DNA of 64,000 nt from Gadus chalcogrammus (lineage: Eukaryota > Chordata > Actinopteri > Gadiformes > Gadidae): positions 13,159,227-13,223,226 of the forward strand of contig NC_079424.1 in assembly GCF_026213295.1 (NCBI RefSeq), read 5' to 3'. The position numbers and the translations under genes were made by a program. How positions within the stretch are numbered: position 1 is the first letter of the stretch; each line of letters begins with the position of its first letter. Shown in pieces: positions 28,529 to 41,235 of this stretch. The notes under the pieces are model-generated. The model made no database searches. It was given only the letters and a program-made list of their open reading frames with translations, and had not been told where the DNA came from.

Positions 28529-31368
28529 CATCCATGGATCCCTGAGGAATTTTTCAGGGGATGAAAAGCTTAGTCCGTAGTGTGTAGAGGTAAGCTACAT
28601 TCGTCCTCGTTGCCAGTAGGTCGATTTCCTGGTGAAAGAACTCTGACGTCAAACCATCACTGCATTTCTTGTTTGTCATACATGCTTGGTTGGCAGTGTT
28701 CGTTGGTTGGTCAAAGTTAACATAAATTGCATGTCTAACTAAATGATAATTGGAGATACAGAAGTTGAGCAGAAGTAATTAAACAGCCTTTTTCTATGCT
28801 GCTCAGTCTTTAATTTAACTCATAGACTACAGTAAAGTACTTCTAGTTCTTAAAGTGAAAGGAATGTGGTAGGTTATTCCTAGTCATGTACCTCCTTGTG
28901 GCCATCCTCTTCTACACTGTGGTGATTAAATGGACCTTCATTTTAAGGCTGGTGTTCAGGGAACATCTAATTATAGCAAACAAACATTCCCGAGCATGCG
29001 ACGGAGGAAGAACATCAATTTAAATGCTAATATGGATCATTTGAATGTGAATGTGAAACAGTCGGCGTCAGACTGACCTCTGTGAGGTAATTCGACTTGA
29101 GACTGTAGCAGGGCAACTACTTTGTACCTATTTGGATGAAAGTGCTTTTGTGCAGATACATTCAAATAGGTCTATGTTTTATGAAACGTATTGCTCATCA
29201 AATCATGACAATATAAACGTCTGTTGTGCTGTGAATAAGGGGATTTGTTTAGTCTTAAAGGTCCAAAATCCTTTTTCACTATTTTCCTAAATGGCAAAAC
29301 TCAGGAAAAGATAATTAACAATTCAACACACTTCCTCCTGCCACATTTAAGTCTCAGGGCTGCAGATAAAAGAAAATGCAATTTTCGTGTTCTGTAGGTG
29401 GATAGAATTCAGGTACCAAGAGGTAGAGGAAAAAGCAAGTGTAAGAAGTCTGAAGTAGGTCATTTTTAGCTGTACAAATTCCCCGCTTGCTGGTCCGCAG
29501 GGCAACCTTTAGGGGCCCTGATTGGTTCTGCTGACCGGTGGAGTGCAGCCACCTAGCTCTCCAGTGTGATGATTCAAAAGGCCCTGGTGCAGGTAATGTA
29601 TGCAGAGCCTTCCACATAGCGGCAGGCTCTGTGGAGAGTTCAACCAGGTCTGTCTGCTGAACTCTCTGTGATCTTTCATGTGAGCGGTGGACAACAAGGG
29701 AGGTTGAAAGGAGTGCCGTTTAAAGTGGCGTGCACAGAGATGCCAGAGCATGTGCACTCAGCGAAACACCTTGTTGATATGTTTTGAAAAAAATTATAGA
29801 AAAAGAAGCTGATACTGGGGAATATTGCTTTTATTCAATATTGGTAAGACAATACACCTCTGTAACAGGTTTTATATTATTTACAAATGATCAAACTGAA
29901 GTCACACGTCGAATAAAGCAATTTTTACAGCTGTAATGCAATTTGTAGAAAGACTGTGATGAGTGATGATAAAATTGAGGAAAGGGTGAGACAGTTGTCT
30001 GGAGTGAGTGTGATATTAAAAATCCAGTTAATTTCAGATCAGATCAGTTCATGGGGTGCGTGTGTTTGGGTCGGCGACGTGTAGTGCTCAAAAATAAAAG
30101 TGTGGGACTGTGTACGTACATTTGACATCAGAGACAATAATAAGACACTTTTGGATTCACCCGCTTTTCTTTTTGCACTACTTTAAAAATATATTTTTGA
30201 AAATGAATGTGAGACACGCCCTTGGAATTTATCATTTATCATTGTCTTTGCCTTCTTCTTATCAGACACCAATTTAATCCACGTTTTTCATTGGGCTAGG
30301 AATGAAAATATCATGCGATCATGTCACACAATGTTCTCACTCAAAGGATGTCAAGCAGAAACTAATCCCGAAGGCGTTCCGGCGTGGCCGACTTGTGCCG
30401 TGCGTTCGCTGCCTGTACAGATAGAGGCGAGTGTTGAAGAAAGCTGTTGTTGCGCCAGCTAGTCTGGCATGGATGACTCCGGAGGGGGCCGGGCCAACAA
30501 CAGCCCTTTACCTATCAGGGGCAAATGGAGCCGCAGTACATGTGAGGCTCTGTGACAAATGTGAACTTAGCAGTGTGAGAGGTCCTCTTTGGTGGATCTC
30601 AGACTGCATGACTAGCTCCACGGCGTGACACAACAAATGTAAACATAAGTATGTACGGTATACAGCGAACTGGGGTGGGTTGACTTTGAAGAGCTTATTT
30701 TCTCCTCCCAGTAGAGGGTCGCCCCTCTGGTGAAGTAACAAGTAGTCAAGCAGCCCATGTCACGACAGCTGGCATAATCATGCCAGCTATCGTTATTGCA
30801 AATGGGCTATGTACTCCTTTGCACTGTTTTAATTATGAGGCTCACCATTCAACCGACAAATGCTATGGAGGTTGCTGCTATAAACATGCAAAGGCAGGGG
30901 CAGTTGGTTGGTAGATTTCCTCTGAGGTTTAAAAGGTAAAACGGTATATATAACGGTATTATTATAAAGCTTATAATATTATATAGTTTGGCTTTGGCTT
31001 TGTTTTTCTGGGTGAATTTCTGGGGGATAGACAAGCAGCACAGGCAGAAACATCTGCATATGTTCACAATGAAAAGGACCTTTTTTCTTCCCCGAAAATG
31101 TCTGGTCGGGGACCATACAACAGTCAATTCAGGGTCTAACTGTAATCAATTTTAATTACTTGATAATTACAGCATACATCATTGATCATTTGGATTACTT
31201 TGTACATTAATATTGAATCTATTTAAACCCAGAATGCGCTTAATTATCCACTTGGTAATGATGAGGCTAATTGTTGATGTGGTTAAAAATTGTATTTTGT
31301 ATGGTATAATGGTATATTGTTTATATTTCCCTTAGCCTGGGGCATTAATGACTGTAATTGTGTGTTTG

Positions 31369-31369
<1 letters not shown>
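28529..31369. other. Unique non-coding DNA
   Basis: No gene was recognised. Contains the inverted repeat at 30762-30793. Possible regulatory-looking sequence lies near 30360-30800. Confidence 0.5.
30762..30793. repeat. Hairpin with 13-bp arms, one mismatch
   Basis: AGCTGGCAT (30767-30775) and ATGCCAGCT (30780-30788) pair perfectly around AATC. After one mismatch ACGA and TCGT extend the stem. Confidence 0.88.
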
Positions 31370-31453
<84 letters not shown>

Positions 31454-31525
31454 TGTGTGGTGTGCGTGCGTGCATGTGCATGTGCATGTGTGTGCACGTG
31501 TGTGTGCCTGAGCGTGTGTGTGTGC
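31370..31525. repeat. (GT)n microsatellite with GTGCAT block
   Basis: Pure GT for about 80 bp, then GTGCGTGCATGTGCATGTGCATG variants, then GT again. Confidence 0.96.
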
Positions 31526-33382
31526 AACGTGGTGCAACATCATGGTAGGCTTATAAAATGTCAGGCTTCGTGGACGAAAAGCACAACATCATTAAAAAAT
31601 ATTCAACACTTTCAACTCAACCGTGTCCAAGGCTGCAAAGACATGTCACCTTTACCGAAGTTGAACAGAGCCGCGACCTCCAGAGTGAATTAATAGTAAT
31701 TAAAAGCAGATTCATCTGCCTTTTAATAATGAATTCAGTGACAGGTATGATGTATGGGCTGGCTGATGGCTTGGGGTGGAAGTGGGTCCTCAGCGCGTGG
31801 CTATAAACTCATTTGAAGAGCGGCCATCATGACAGAACAAGAGGAGGACGGGTGCTCAAAATGAGAGGAGAGTGGGATGGAAGCTGCGGAGGGATCAACT
31901 AGACCCGGACTAGTAGCTGATTGATATTGACCCAAGGAGCCCCCCTCCAGATATCTTACATCAGCAGCCCACCTCTGTTTTAATTCTAGTGGCTCTCGTG
32001 CGTTTGAAAAGGGGGCGACTTCTCGACGAGGAGTAATCCGATCCACGGAATCCACGGCAGGGAGGGAAAAGGCACGGACGCGTGGCCGTCAATCAACGGC
32101 GCGGACGAGCAAGGATGCAATAATGGGATGGATGCAATAACACTCTCGCACTTACCAAACCTATTTGCATTTTCTCCTGTCTCTTGTTGAAATGGAGCGA
32201 GACTGTTTGTGCTGGCCACACAAAGTCATCTGTAGGGGTTAGGGCAATATGACTGTAATATAACACAGATAGGTTATCAGCAGTTGAAGCAAATCAAACA
32301 ATTGAGTGTTTTATTCTGTCCGCAGCAGGGATAATGCGCACACAATAAACTAAATTTAAATTGGATCTTCGGCTTGATACAATGTAAAATGTAGTACGTG
32401 CTATAACATCAAACCAAAAGACGAAATGATATTAGAAAACGACCAGTTTAAAAAACTAGTCATCCAAAAATGATGAACCTCATATACAGTCAGAAAACAT
32501 TATTTGTATTTAATTCCATGGCAAAACATACTATAATTCATCTACCCCAAAATAGAAACATTGGAGAAATCAACCATGTGAACAAACTAAAATGCTGTTT
32601 GTAAAATATCTAAAAAGCTATTATGTCTTTGACAAGCACCATCAATTCAAGATGCACTGGTGTGTGTGGTTTTTCACAGAAATGTTAATAAGATGTACGG
32701 ATGTGTGTCGTTCTTTGTTGAGCATGTTAATGATCTTTATTGATGCAGCCGTACACCAATGTACAGAGATACACACGGTAGGATTCTGCACCACACTAAT
32801 CTTTCTCCTCTTCTTCCTCTTGCTCTGTGTGGTGCAAATGCCTTAATTTATCCCCAATGATTTTGTTGAGTATTTTTAAAACAAAGAATCCCTTTTAACT
32901 AAACCAATATTAGCCTTTGTAATCATCATTCATACAATTTAGAACCTTTTAAATTCTAGTCATTCTAGCCTTTTATGTCGCTACATCTATTAGTCTATAC
33001 AATGGATTTATACCGTAAGTACTTTAATCGGAATAATACCTTCTCTTAATTTATATTGCCACTAGCTGTGTTGGTACTTGACTTTTTGACTGATTTATGA
33101 AAAATAAAGCAATTAGTTTACCATGCAATTACGTAATCAATTAGGGACAATTTGCATAGAAAAGAGCATCGGCATATATTTCCAGTAATTGCACTGAAAC
33201 ATCCATGTTTTCTAGTCTATTTACCAGGATAATCATTAATATGCACTATCTAATCTAATTTCACTACTAACTACTACAGTTAGGATTTCGTTTATGGGTC
33301 TAAGTAAGGAAATGGTTATCTTAATAATTAATACCTGCCTTGGCCCTCTGTCAACATGCTACTGCACCTGCTTGTCACCGTG
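31526..33382. other. Unique non-coding DNA; possible regulatory island 31790-32220
   Basis: 31790-32220 is balanced and CpG-containing within AT-rich DNA and may be regulatory. 32220-33380 is AT-rich without recognisable features. Confidence 0.35.
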
Positions 33383-33787
33383 CTCTATAGGGCGGAGGAG
33401 CAGAGCTGGCTCTATAGGGCAGAGGAGCAGAGCTGGCTCTATAGGGCGGAGGAGCAGAGCTGGCTCTATAGGGCAGAGGAGCAGAGCTGGCTCTATAGGG
33501 CAGAGGAGCAGAGCTGGCTCTATAGGGCAGAGGAGCAGAGCTGGCTCTATAGGGCGGAGGAGCAGAGCTGGCTCTATAGGGCGGAGGAGCAGAGCTGGCT
33601 CTATAGGGCGGAGGAGCAGAGCTGGCTCTATAGGGCGGAGGAGCAGAGCTGGCTCTATAGGGCGGAGGATCAGAGCTGGCTCTATAGGGCGGAGGAGCAG
33701 AGCTGGCTCTATAGGGCGGAGGAGCAGAGCTGGCTCTATAGGGCGGAGGAGCAGAGCTGGCTCTATAGGGCGGAGGAGCAGAGCTGG
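33383..33787. repeat. 27-bp minisatellite, 15 copies
   Basis: Exactly 405 bp made of 15 units of 27 bp. The unit is CTCTATAGGGCGGAGGAGCA followed by GAGCTGG. Units 2, 4, 5 and 6 have CAG in place of CGG after TAGGG, and unit 11 has GGATCAG in place of GGAGCAG; all others are identical. A degenerate partial unit (CTCTGGCGGAGG) follows. Because 27 is a multiple of three, the array is open in several frames on both strands (nine-residue repeats), but no start context, splice site or unique flanking coding sequence supports a protein. Confidence 0.97.
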
Positions 33788-33879
33788 CTCTGGCGGAGGG
33801 TGGTGAGATGGGACGCTGTAGATTTGTTGATGTTGGACTGTAATTGTTAATGCCATCGTTTATGGGTTTATAATATCAT

Positions 33880-33918
33880 ACAGAGGCACACAGAGCCTTT
33901 GGCTCTGTGTGCCTCTGT
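33880..33918. repeat. Perfect 18-bp stem, 3-nt loop hairpin
   Basis: CAGAGGCACACAGAGCC (33881-33897) and GGCTCTGTGTGCCTCTG (33901-33917) are exact reverse complements around TTT, with an outer A-T pair (33880, 33918). It lies 93 bp after the minisatellite. Confidence 0.95.
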
Positions 33919-35647
33919 GAACCTTTCTAGTTCAGATATTTTTTATGGAGTAAATAGCTCTGGTAGAAAAGTGACAGGTTTCTAGAACAATTTTTTTCTC
34001 ATAAGAAAATCCCATATAGCTAACAGGGATACTGATAATGGGTAAGTAACCAGTAGGAGCCAGCTAGGAAATTATGTCATGCTAGCATGGCAGCTGTCAT
34101 GTCAAAATAACCACATTCTAAGATTGATCACACACAAATAGTGTGTGATCCTGGCCTCCACACAGAAATACTAAAAATAAGTTTAATGAGCCGATGCAAG
34201 GCAATCACAGATAAATCCTATAGGCCAAGCTGGAGTGAAACCCTACCTCGTTATCTATTCTACCGTTCTGTAGAATTGTTTCATTTATATGCATTTACAG
34301 AAAGGTGTCAATCACATCACAGAAAAGGTGAAGCTGGAGTTAATAGCAGCAAATGTTTTTCAACTCTGCGTCAGCCCCACAGGCCAACGGGAAGTGAAGG
34401 CTTCATTACCCTTCCACAATATGACAGGAAACAAGCTACAACCTGCCCAGTCCATCAATTACCATTCCCCGAGTCTATCATCAAGACGTCTCCCCATCTC
34501 GCCGAATAAGCACAAGACATCCTAAAGAAGACCACTAACAGCCAGCACCAGTGCAACTTTTCACAACCCCACTTATCCACAGGCTTTTTGACGTTTACGT
34601 ACATTCCCGCTTTGCAACAGGACTGCATTTTTCATCTCATGTAAATGGGGACTCTCTGACACCAGGGAGGTCATCCCATAGTCACCGGGCTTATTAGAGA
34701 TGGCCACCAGGTGACCGTGAAAGTGAAAGAGGTTGTCATCTTCGCAATGCTTAGGGACACCTCTTGACTGCCGCCCGAGTTGATAACCTTCAGTTTAATG
34801 ATGCCCACCGCAGTCATTCAAATTAGGAGCCGCTGGGCGACTAAATGAGAATGAATCACGGGATAATCCACCAAATAGGGCAGACCTCATCAGCAAGAAT
34901 CCAGCGATATATCTCTTTTAAAAGAGCTCTTTATGTGCGTCGGACACTGCCGTCAAATGACAAATGTATTACCTCTCCGATCCGAACCAAGGTTAAGCTG
35001 CACAGTACCCAAAAGAATCGGAATTGTCAAAGAGGGGGCATTTCTACATCAGCAAGTCTTCGCTTTTTTGTTCTCTTTGATCCTATACGAGAGCGTGAGA
35101 GATGATCAGCGTCATTATGAATGATGGATGATGTCCTGGCTCCTTTTATCCCAGACGATAGTGAGGGGTTGAGGACGACATTCATTTTCATGCTCGATAC
35201 CATCAGCGCACACCGCTTTGCAAGTGCCCGTCTCTGTAGGTGAACTGAGCGTGATGGAGAGACCGGTGCCGGGGAATGCAGCCACTTGGAGACGAAGAAG
35301 ATGTTGATCTGCACGACTATCAGCATTGTTTTACAGTTGGTAGCATGTGTGGGTGCGTGTCACTCTTCAAGGTTCAATCTCCTTTAGGATAAACAAGCCA
35401 TGTATGGTTTTCTTCATTTGATTTGATGCAGTTGGTTCGCTTTTTATTTTGGTTTATTGCTGTACATGATCACTTCTATTGAAGCTCATCTGGCTAAAAA
35501 GACAAGATTAATATAGTGCACAAGCTATGTATGATTTTTATGGTTAACTCGATTATTTTGAATTTGATCCATATCAGAAAGTTTGTCCTGTGAAATGTCA
35601 TTGAACAGTGCCCAGGTGGCCTCTTTAGATTCTTGTGAAAATGGTAC
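33919..35647. other. Unique non-coding DNA; possible regulatory island 34780-35290
   Basis: No gene. The open frame at 34141-34509 (122 codons) lacks domains. 34780-35290 is balanced, non-repetitive and contains CAAATTAGG, TAATGATG and GATAATCC words, so it resembles conserved non-coding DNA. Confidence 0.35.
34126..34150. repeat. Perfect 10-bp inverted repeat
   Basis: GATCACACAC (34126-34135) and GTGTGTGATC (34141-34150) flank AAATA. Confidence 0.9.
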
Positions 35648-35794
35648 ACACACACACATACAGGGAAACACACACACACACATACCCACATACGCACACA
35701 GACACACACACACACGCACACACACACACACACACGCACACACACACAAACACACACACACACACACACACACAAAGGTCCAAACACACACAAA
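35648..35794. repeat. (CA)n microsatellite, imperfect
   Basis: CA repeats with CATAC, CAGAC and CACGC variants, ending before AAAGGTCC and a second short CACACA. Confidence 0.95.
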
Positions 35795-37516
35795 ATAGAG
35801 ATAAGAAAGGGAATGGCTTGCTAAAATCTGGTCATTTTATGAACAGTTGCAATTATGCTAGTTTGGTTATATATTATTATATTTCTCTGTGGTATTGCAT
35901 TTGGCCATCACTCCTGAGTAGTGCGTGAAGTGGAGATAAAGGGGAGAGGAGCTGTGTCTAACACCTTATCGGACTGCCCTAGTGACTAGCCACAGGAAGG
36001 AGAAATTTCATCAAGACTAATGAGCACTGAAGTGCAAAAGAAGGAAGATAAATGGATTGATGTTGCCAAGACAGGGAAGGTCAGGGGAGTCAAATAACTT
36101 TCTGCCCTCCTTCATTTTCAGCGTTCAAGCCCACAACCACTCCACGAACAAACAAGCTTTTATAGTTTCAAAGCACAAGCATACATTGCATGATAACGCT
36201 GGAGTCATTGAGAGAAGACGCTTGCAATCCGAAGCCTCTTCAATAAAAGCCTGTACAACTAGGAAAAATCTAAGTGCAACAAGATCAAGGAAAAAGCATA
36301 AGAAGTATGCGTATTTATTAGGGTCGGTGGTGGATTGCATAGTAGGTATTTGTTGCGTCTCCATTAAAATGGATATGTTCTGCTATGTTCTGAATAGAAC
36401 ACTATCCGATGCGATTACAAAGAAGTACAAGTACAACATTGTATCCATCCTTGATTAATTAACCTGGCCAAGGTTCAGGGCTCATAGTATGGAGGAGGCC
36501 ACATATCCGCCGTTGAACGCTCATTTTGTCCCAATAAGAAAAAGGTTGAATGCCTTTGTTAACCAAACATATATCAATGGGGCAATTCAAGAAAACAATG
36601 AACACTTCACACTCACCAATGTACTATTTAAACATTGTTAGCAGCATATCCACTTTTTGCTGCCCCGGTTGGACTCTGACCGGCGATCCTACATGTCGAC
36701 CCCTCTCCCCTTCAGCCCACTTCCCCGTCTCCCTCTTCACTCCACAAAACATATCCGCATCAAACCAGACGATATGTGTAGACATGTCCGCTGACCCAGC
36801 AAGTGTGTGTGTCTGCGCTCCGTGTATCAACAGCATGTGTGTTCTGACAACAAACAAACGGCAGGCCCCGACCACTTGGATGCGTTACATGCCCACCAAT
36901 GTTAATTGTCAATTACGTCCATCAAAAGCCAATTGTCCGGCGGGACGTGTGCACGATTGAATTAGCAGCCAATGTTCCGATTGCAGTCGTACACGGCGGT
37001 TATCAGATCGCATTACCTCCTGCAACACCCTCCTCTGCCGTCGGGGGACACAGGGAAACATGAGGAAGAGGGTGATGTGATTACATTGTGTGTCAACACA
37101 GGTGACGTTACAGGCTGACGAGCTAAGGACCGATTGACAATAAGGTATGATACAGGGGCTCTACTTAACAGGGAGGCAGGGCTTTTGAAGGGCGGAGTGG
37201 TCTTATCCAGTCAGCTTGGGAAACAACACTCAGGGATGCACACGTGTGTGTTCCTGCTCTACCCGATATGATGATGGCTCCTCTATATGTGGATCAGCGG
37301 TGGTGGTGACTGGCTTCAGGGAGTGACTTTTAATGTCACCCGCAAAGTCAAGAGAGGGGAGATGAAATGCTATCCAAAAGCATCTTTATTTATAAACCGC
37401 CAGCCATTCAACACACAGAGGCTGACAAGAGGAGGGCGGGGCCTCCGGGGGGGCTGCTGCCTAACTAGCCGAGACGATAAGTCATTGTTCTCTATTGCCT
37501 GACGATTGTGTTGGCA
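35795..37516. other. Unique non-coding DNA; possible regulatory island 36640-37060
   Basis: Open frames at 36057-36458 and 36550-36960 (133 and 136 codons) show no domain. 36640-37060 is CpG-containing and balanced, with AATTGTC and GATTGAATTAGC words. It may be regulatory. Confidence 0.35.
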
Positions 37517-37548
37517 CACTCACACACACACACACATGCACAGACAAA

Positions 37549-37579
<31 letters not shown>
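37517..37579. repeat. (CA)n microsatellite
   Basis: CA tract with ATGCACAGACA interruption. Confidence 0.94.
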
Positions 37580-38730
37580 TTGCTATTAGAGGGAATTTTA
37601 AATATCCATCGGGGCTGTGTGAGGGGGATGCTCACACATCATCTGTGTCTCAAGTTTTTTTATTTTTAAGCTATAATATCCTAGGGCCTGAGTACATCAA
37701 AGATAGTGTTGTTTTGACTTAAATCGTGGCACGCCTCCAGAGCTGGGCCAAACTAGTTATGTCTCATAAAGATACAGCAAATTCTCTCCTGCATTTCACG
37801 TATTCTGCGTATTTGCGGTATATTTTAGTCCTATGTGTGATTGACAGAAAACGTTTAATTGTAATAAAAAAGCATTAGGAAATAATCCAACTTTCACCCC
37901 ATTCAACTCAGCAGAGATAAGAAGCACAAGGCGTTCCGTGAAAACCACACCTCTGTTATTCTGTTGGTTCAATGTACCGCTCGATGGATGTTAATGGAAT
38001 GAAGGTGAACAGTTAGTCGTCGGGGCGGTGCACCAAACACAATCTTCAGACGGGCAGATACCCTCCTGCAGGATTAATGCTTGTATTATAGCTCACATGT
38101 CACACAATTAACAACAACGAACGCAACCCCCTCTTTCTCCTCCAGCTACATCATCCAAACAATCAATTCCAATCTAATTGCTGTGCTTGCTGCTGCTGCT
38201 GCAACGTGGCAAACTATGCTTCGGCCCATTCCTGCTACTACTGAAGCGGTCGAAACAGGTACAGGCTGACGGACGGAACAGAGCCAATCGGGTCCAAATC
38301 CATATGGCGCTATTGGCTAACAATTAGACGCATAGTGAATAATCACAGCGAGCTAATTGGAGTTTGTTAAGAGTAAATGGTTCAGCATGCATGATGATCT
38401 GCCTGAATCTATGCCCTGATCCAATGCAAACATTTGGCTGTGGTTAAGTGGCAAAACAAAAACAAAATAGGGACTTTTTTGGAAAACACTGCCTATGATT
38501 TTCATCCTTGCCCCTTAAATAAATACCCTATATTTACTTCTTCAAATCTGCATATGTATAAATATACATATATAAATATATACATAAAACAAACAAAAAA
38601 CAAAAATATATATAAATATATATTTATATATATATTTATGGGTAATTGGGTGTCACGTGTGGAGTTTGTTTTGCATGAAGTTGCACCCCCTGGGTACAGA
38701 ATGCTGAACCAATGAGCCATGGCTATACCC

Positions 38731-38732
<2 letters not shown>
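37580..38732. other. Unique non-coding DNA with AT-rich block
   Basis: 38550-38640 is a TATAAATATATA low-complexity stretch. A short CTGCTGCTGCTG run lies near 38190. No gene. Confidence 0.5.

Positions 38733-38824
<92 letters not shown>
38733..38824. repeat. (CA)n microsatellite
   Basis: Pure CA tract of about 92 bp. Confidence 0.97.
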
Positions 38825-38828
<4 letters not shown>

Positions 38829-39059
38829 AAGTCACACACATCCGACCGCGGGAGTTGACAGACTTCCACAGCTGGAGAGGAGTGGCCATTATAATTTCCC
38901 ATTAAAATTCTGAAAAAGTTGGGAAAGGAAGAAGAAATATTCCTAATTGCTCTTTGAGATTACCCTGGTGAAGACGAGCCGCAAAAGAGAGATGGCAGGG
39001 GCTGATAGAGAGAGACCAAAGGTGTAATGACAACTGCTGTTGACTGAGCAAGGGATAGT

Positions 39060-39420
39060 CCCCCAGCCTAGCCCGCACATCCTCATATTATCAGCCTATC
39101 AAGACAGGAAAGCAATCTCCCCACTCCTCATTTCATAAGCTATGCATATCAATGCTCCATTAATGACATGATAAAAGTTCCCGAACACCGGCCCCTCTGA
39201 AACGCATCCGCTTGCACCTCCTCCTCCCACTCTGTCCGGCCCGATTACGTAATCTGACGGACATCCCGTATCCCGGACGCACCTGATCATGTGTGGGAGA
39301 TAAAAGGAGTGCAGATTAGCTATCATAGTTTATGACGGCCGACTGTCTCCGAGGGAGGCACTGAGTTCACGGCGCTGAGTGTCAGACGAATAAAAGGAGA
39401 CATGAAAATGGCCATCACTC
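39060..39420. promoter_or_regulatory. Candidate conserved non-coding element with TTACGTAA
   Basis: GATTACGTAATC (39243-39254) is a perfect 12-bp palindrome. Its core TTACGTAA is the consensus site of PAR-bZIP and NFIL3-type factors. An octamer-like ATGCATAT (39142-39149) and TTAATGA lie upstream. The stretch is balanced and non-repetitive between AT-rich flanks. Function is inferred. Confidence 0.4.
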
Positions 39421-41142
39421 TTTTCATTGGATATCGATCTGGTTTGAACCACATAGTATTCGGGGGGCCAAAACACCACATGTGTATTCACATGTTTTTC
39501 TGTTCATCCCTCCATTACCTCAGAGGAGTGGAAGACTAAAGTAGTAGGGATGAAGATTGACAGATTGTGATATGGCTGTTGTCAAAGTCCCCAGAGTCTC
39601 CGTTTTACATGGGCTTCAAAACAAGGTTGAAAAACACTTCACTTGGCAAAAAGAAAAGATGGAGCCCCCCCCCCAATATCTATTTCGCGGATGAATAGCA
39701 TGACAGGTAACTAGTGATTGGTATGATTGATTACTACTTTGCTAAACAAACAATTAAGTAGCAGAGTTGAGATGCTGTTGCTATGATACAGGAGCGGGGT
39801 GGGGAGAGAGTTGAACAGAAAAGGTAACATACACTAATTAAAATGAATGATATAGAAATTGGCAGGAGGGATGAGCAAAGATTAGCACTATATGCAAATG
39901 CAGTCTCCTTAACCTGTGATGTATGGGCACTTATGGCACATCCAACATCACATTCTGCTGTACAGCAAAACGAGTATAAACGATAAAAAGGATAATAATA
40001 CTAATTTACATTACAGTAAATGTATTGGGGCTGCAAATGAAAAGTATCGTCAATAAATTCCAGTGGTTACAGCAGTTATTAGTCTGCCATGTATCGGTTT
40101 TAACGGGGAGCCACTGTAGAACTCCAAACCACAAAGGTTGGCGTTCCTATTATTACACTGTGTTGGTCTCAAATCAATCGGGCTAATTGGCAAAGGATAT
40201 AAGTGTGGGGCTGAAGGGTGGAGTAAATCAAAGGATCTGGTCGGGACTTGCAATTGCAACAGTGTGGATTGGACAAACAAACAACAAGCCCAGCACATCT
40301 CAACTCTTATCAAACCTGACGGGAACATGGGCCGCGCAATTTAGGAACACAAGTACTTGCCATGCCCTTTCAATCAAGGCAGGCTAACTTTGCTAACAAG
40401 CCATCGATTGGCCACTGAATTGGCTTATGGGGCAACGGAGGGGAATATAATCACCAGGGCCAGGGCAGGCAACTCTGCAGCCAAGTGCTCGCTCAGCCAG
40501 AGAGTTTATGTATTTCTTTGTTAAGGGGGGACGCCTCGCACAATAGCCCCTCACATTGTGTGGCACAGTACTCTCTTCGCCAATGGGCCCGCGTTTCTTT
40601 ATGAGAGGCCTTGATTCGGTTGTGCTGTGCAGACTTCAAAAGGCACCATGGGGAATATCAGAGACACTTTTGTGAACTGTTTTCAATCTGTGTGTTTTAG
40701 GGTTGGCTGCCCAGCGCTGGTCATGGTTTCATTATGGAGGCGATCAAGGTTAACTCGTCAGGCTGTCATCGACCCCAGATCTCCACTTCATTACGTGGTC
40801 ATGCTTACCAAGATAATGTTATTCACAAATAATTGCTTACATATTCATGGAAACAAGATGCGAGACAACATTCCATTTAAGCTTGATGATCTCTGGACAA
40901 TATGTTGAGGGTACATATAACTAAACTCTATATCAAGTGATGATGATGTCTAGAAGTGCATCTTTTTAGATTACAAGTGTATTCTTCTTATTATTTAAAT
41001 TTTGAACAGCTTAATTGGCTGACATCCTGCTCCCATGTTTTCTGAACTCATGCCTGAGGCCAACACCCACACTCACAATAGTTATATTCTGTTTAATTGT
41101 TTAGCTTCATTAGAATAGCAGCACAACTTTAGAGAACAGTTT

Positions 41143-41145
<3 letters not shown>
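39421..41145. other. Unique non-coding DNA; possible regulatory island 40130-40470
   Basis: A short poly-C run at about 39665-39674. 40130-40470 is balanced with AATCAATCGGGCTAATTGG-type words. No gene. Confidence 0.4.

Positions 41146-41233
<88 letters not shown>
41146..41233. repeat. (CA)n microsatellite
   Basis: Pure CA tract. Scattered CA-rich words continue to about 41360. Confidence 0.97.

Positions 41234-41235
<2 letters not shown>

Noticed and set aside
33383..33787. CRISPR array
   Set aside because: Units adjoin head to tail with no spacers.
33294..33856. Nine-residue repeat protein of about 165-170 residues
   Set aside because: The 27-bp minisatellite is open on both strands in several frames; no promoter, start context or unique coding flank.
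33880..33918. microRNA precursor
   Set aside because: A three-base loop and 18-bp stem are too short for a normal precursor.
34141..34509. 122-codon plus-strand frame
   Set aside because: Starts at the end of a hairpin and shows no family features.
36550..36960. 136-codon frame with several cysteines
   Set aside because: No domain, no splice signals; composition follows a non-coding island.
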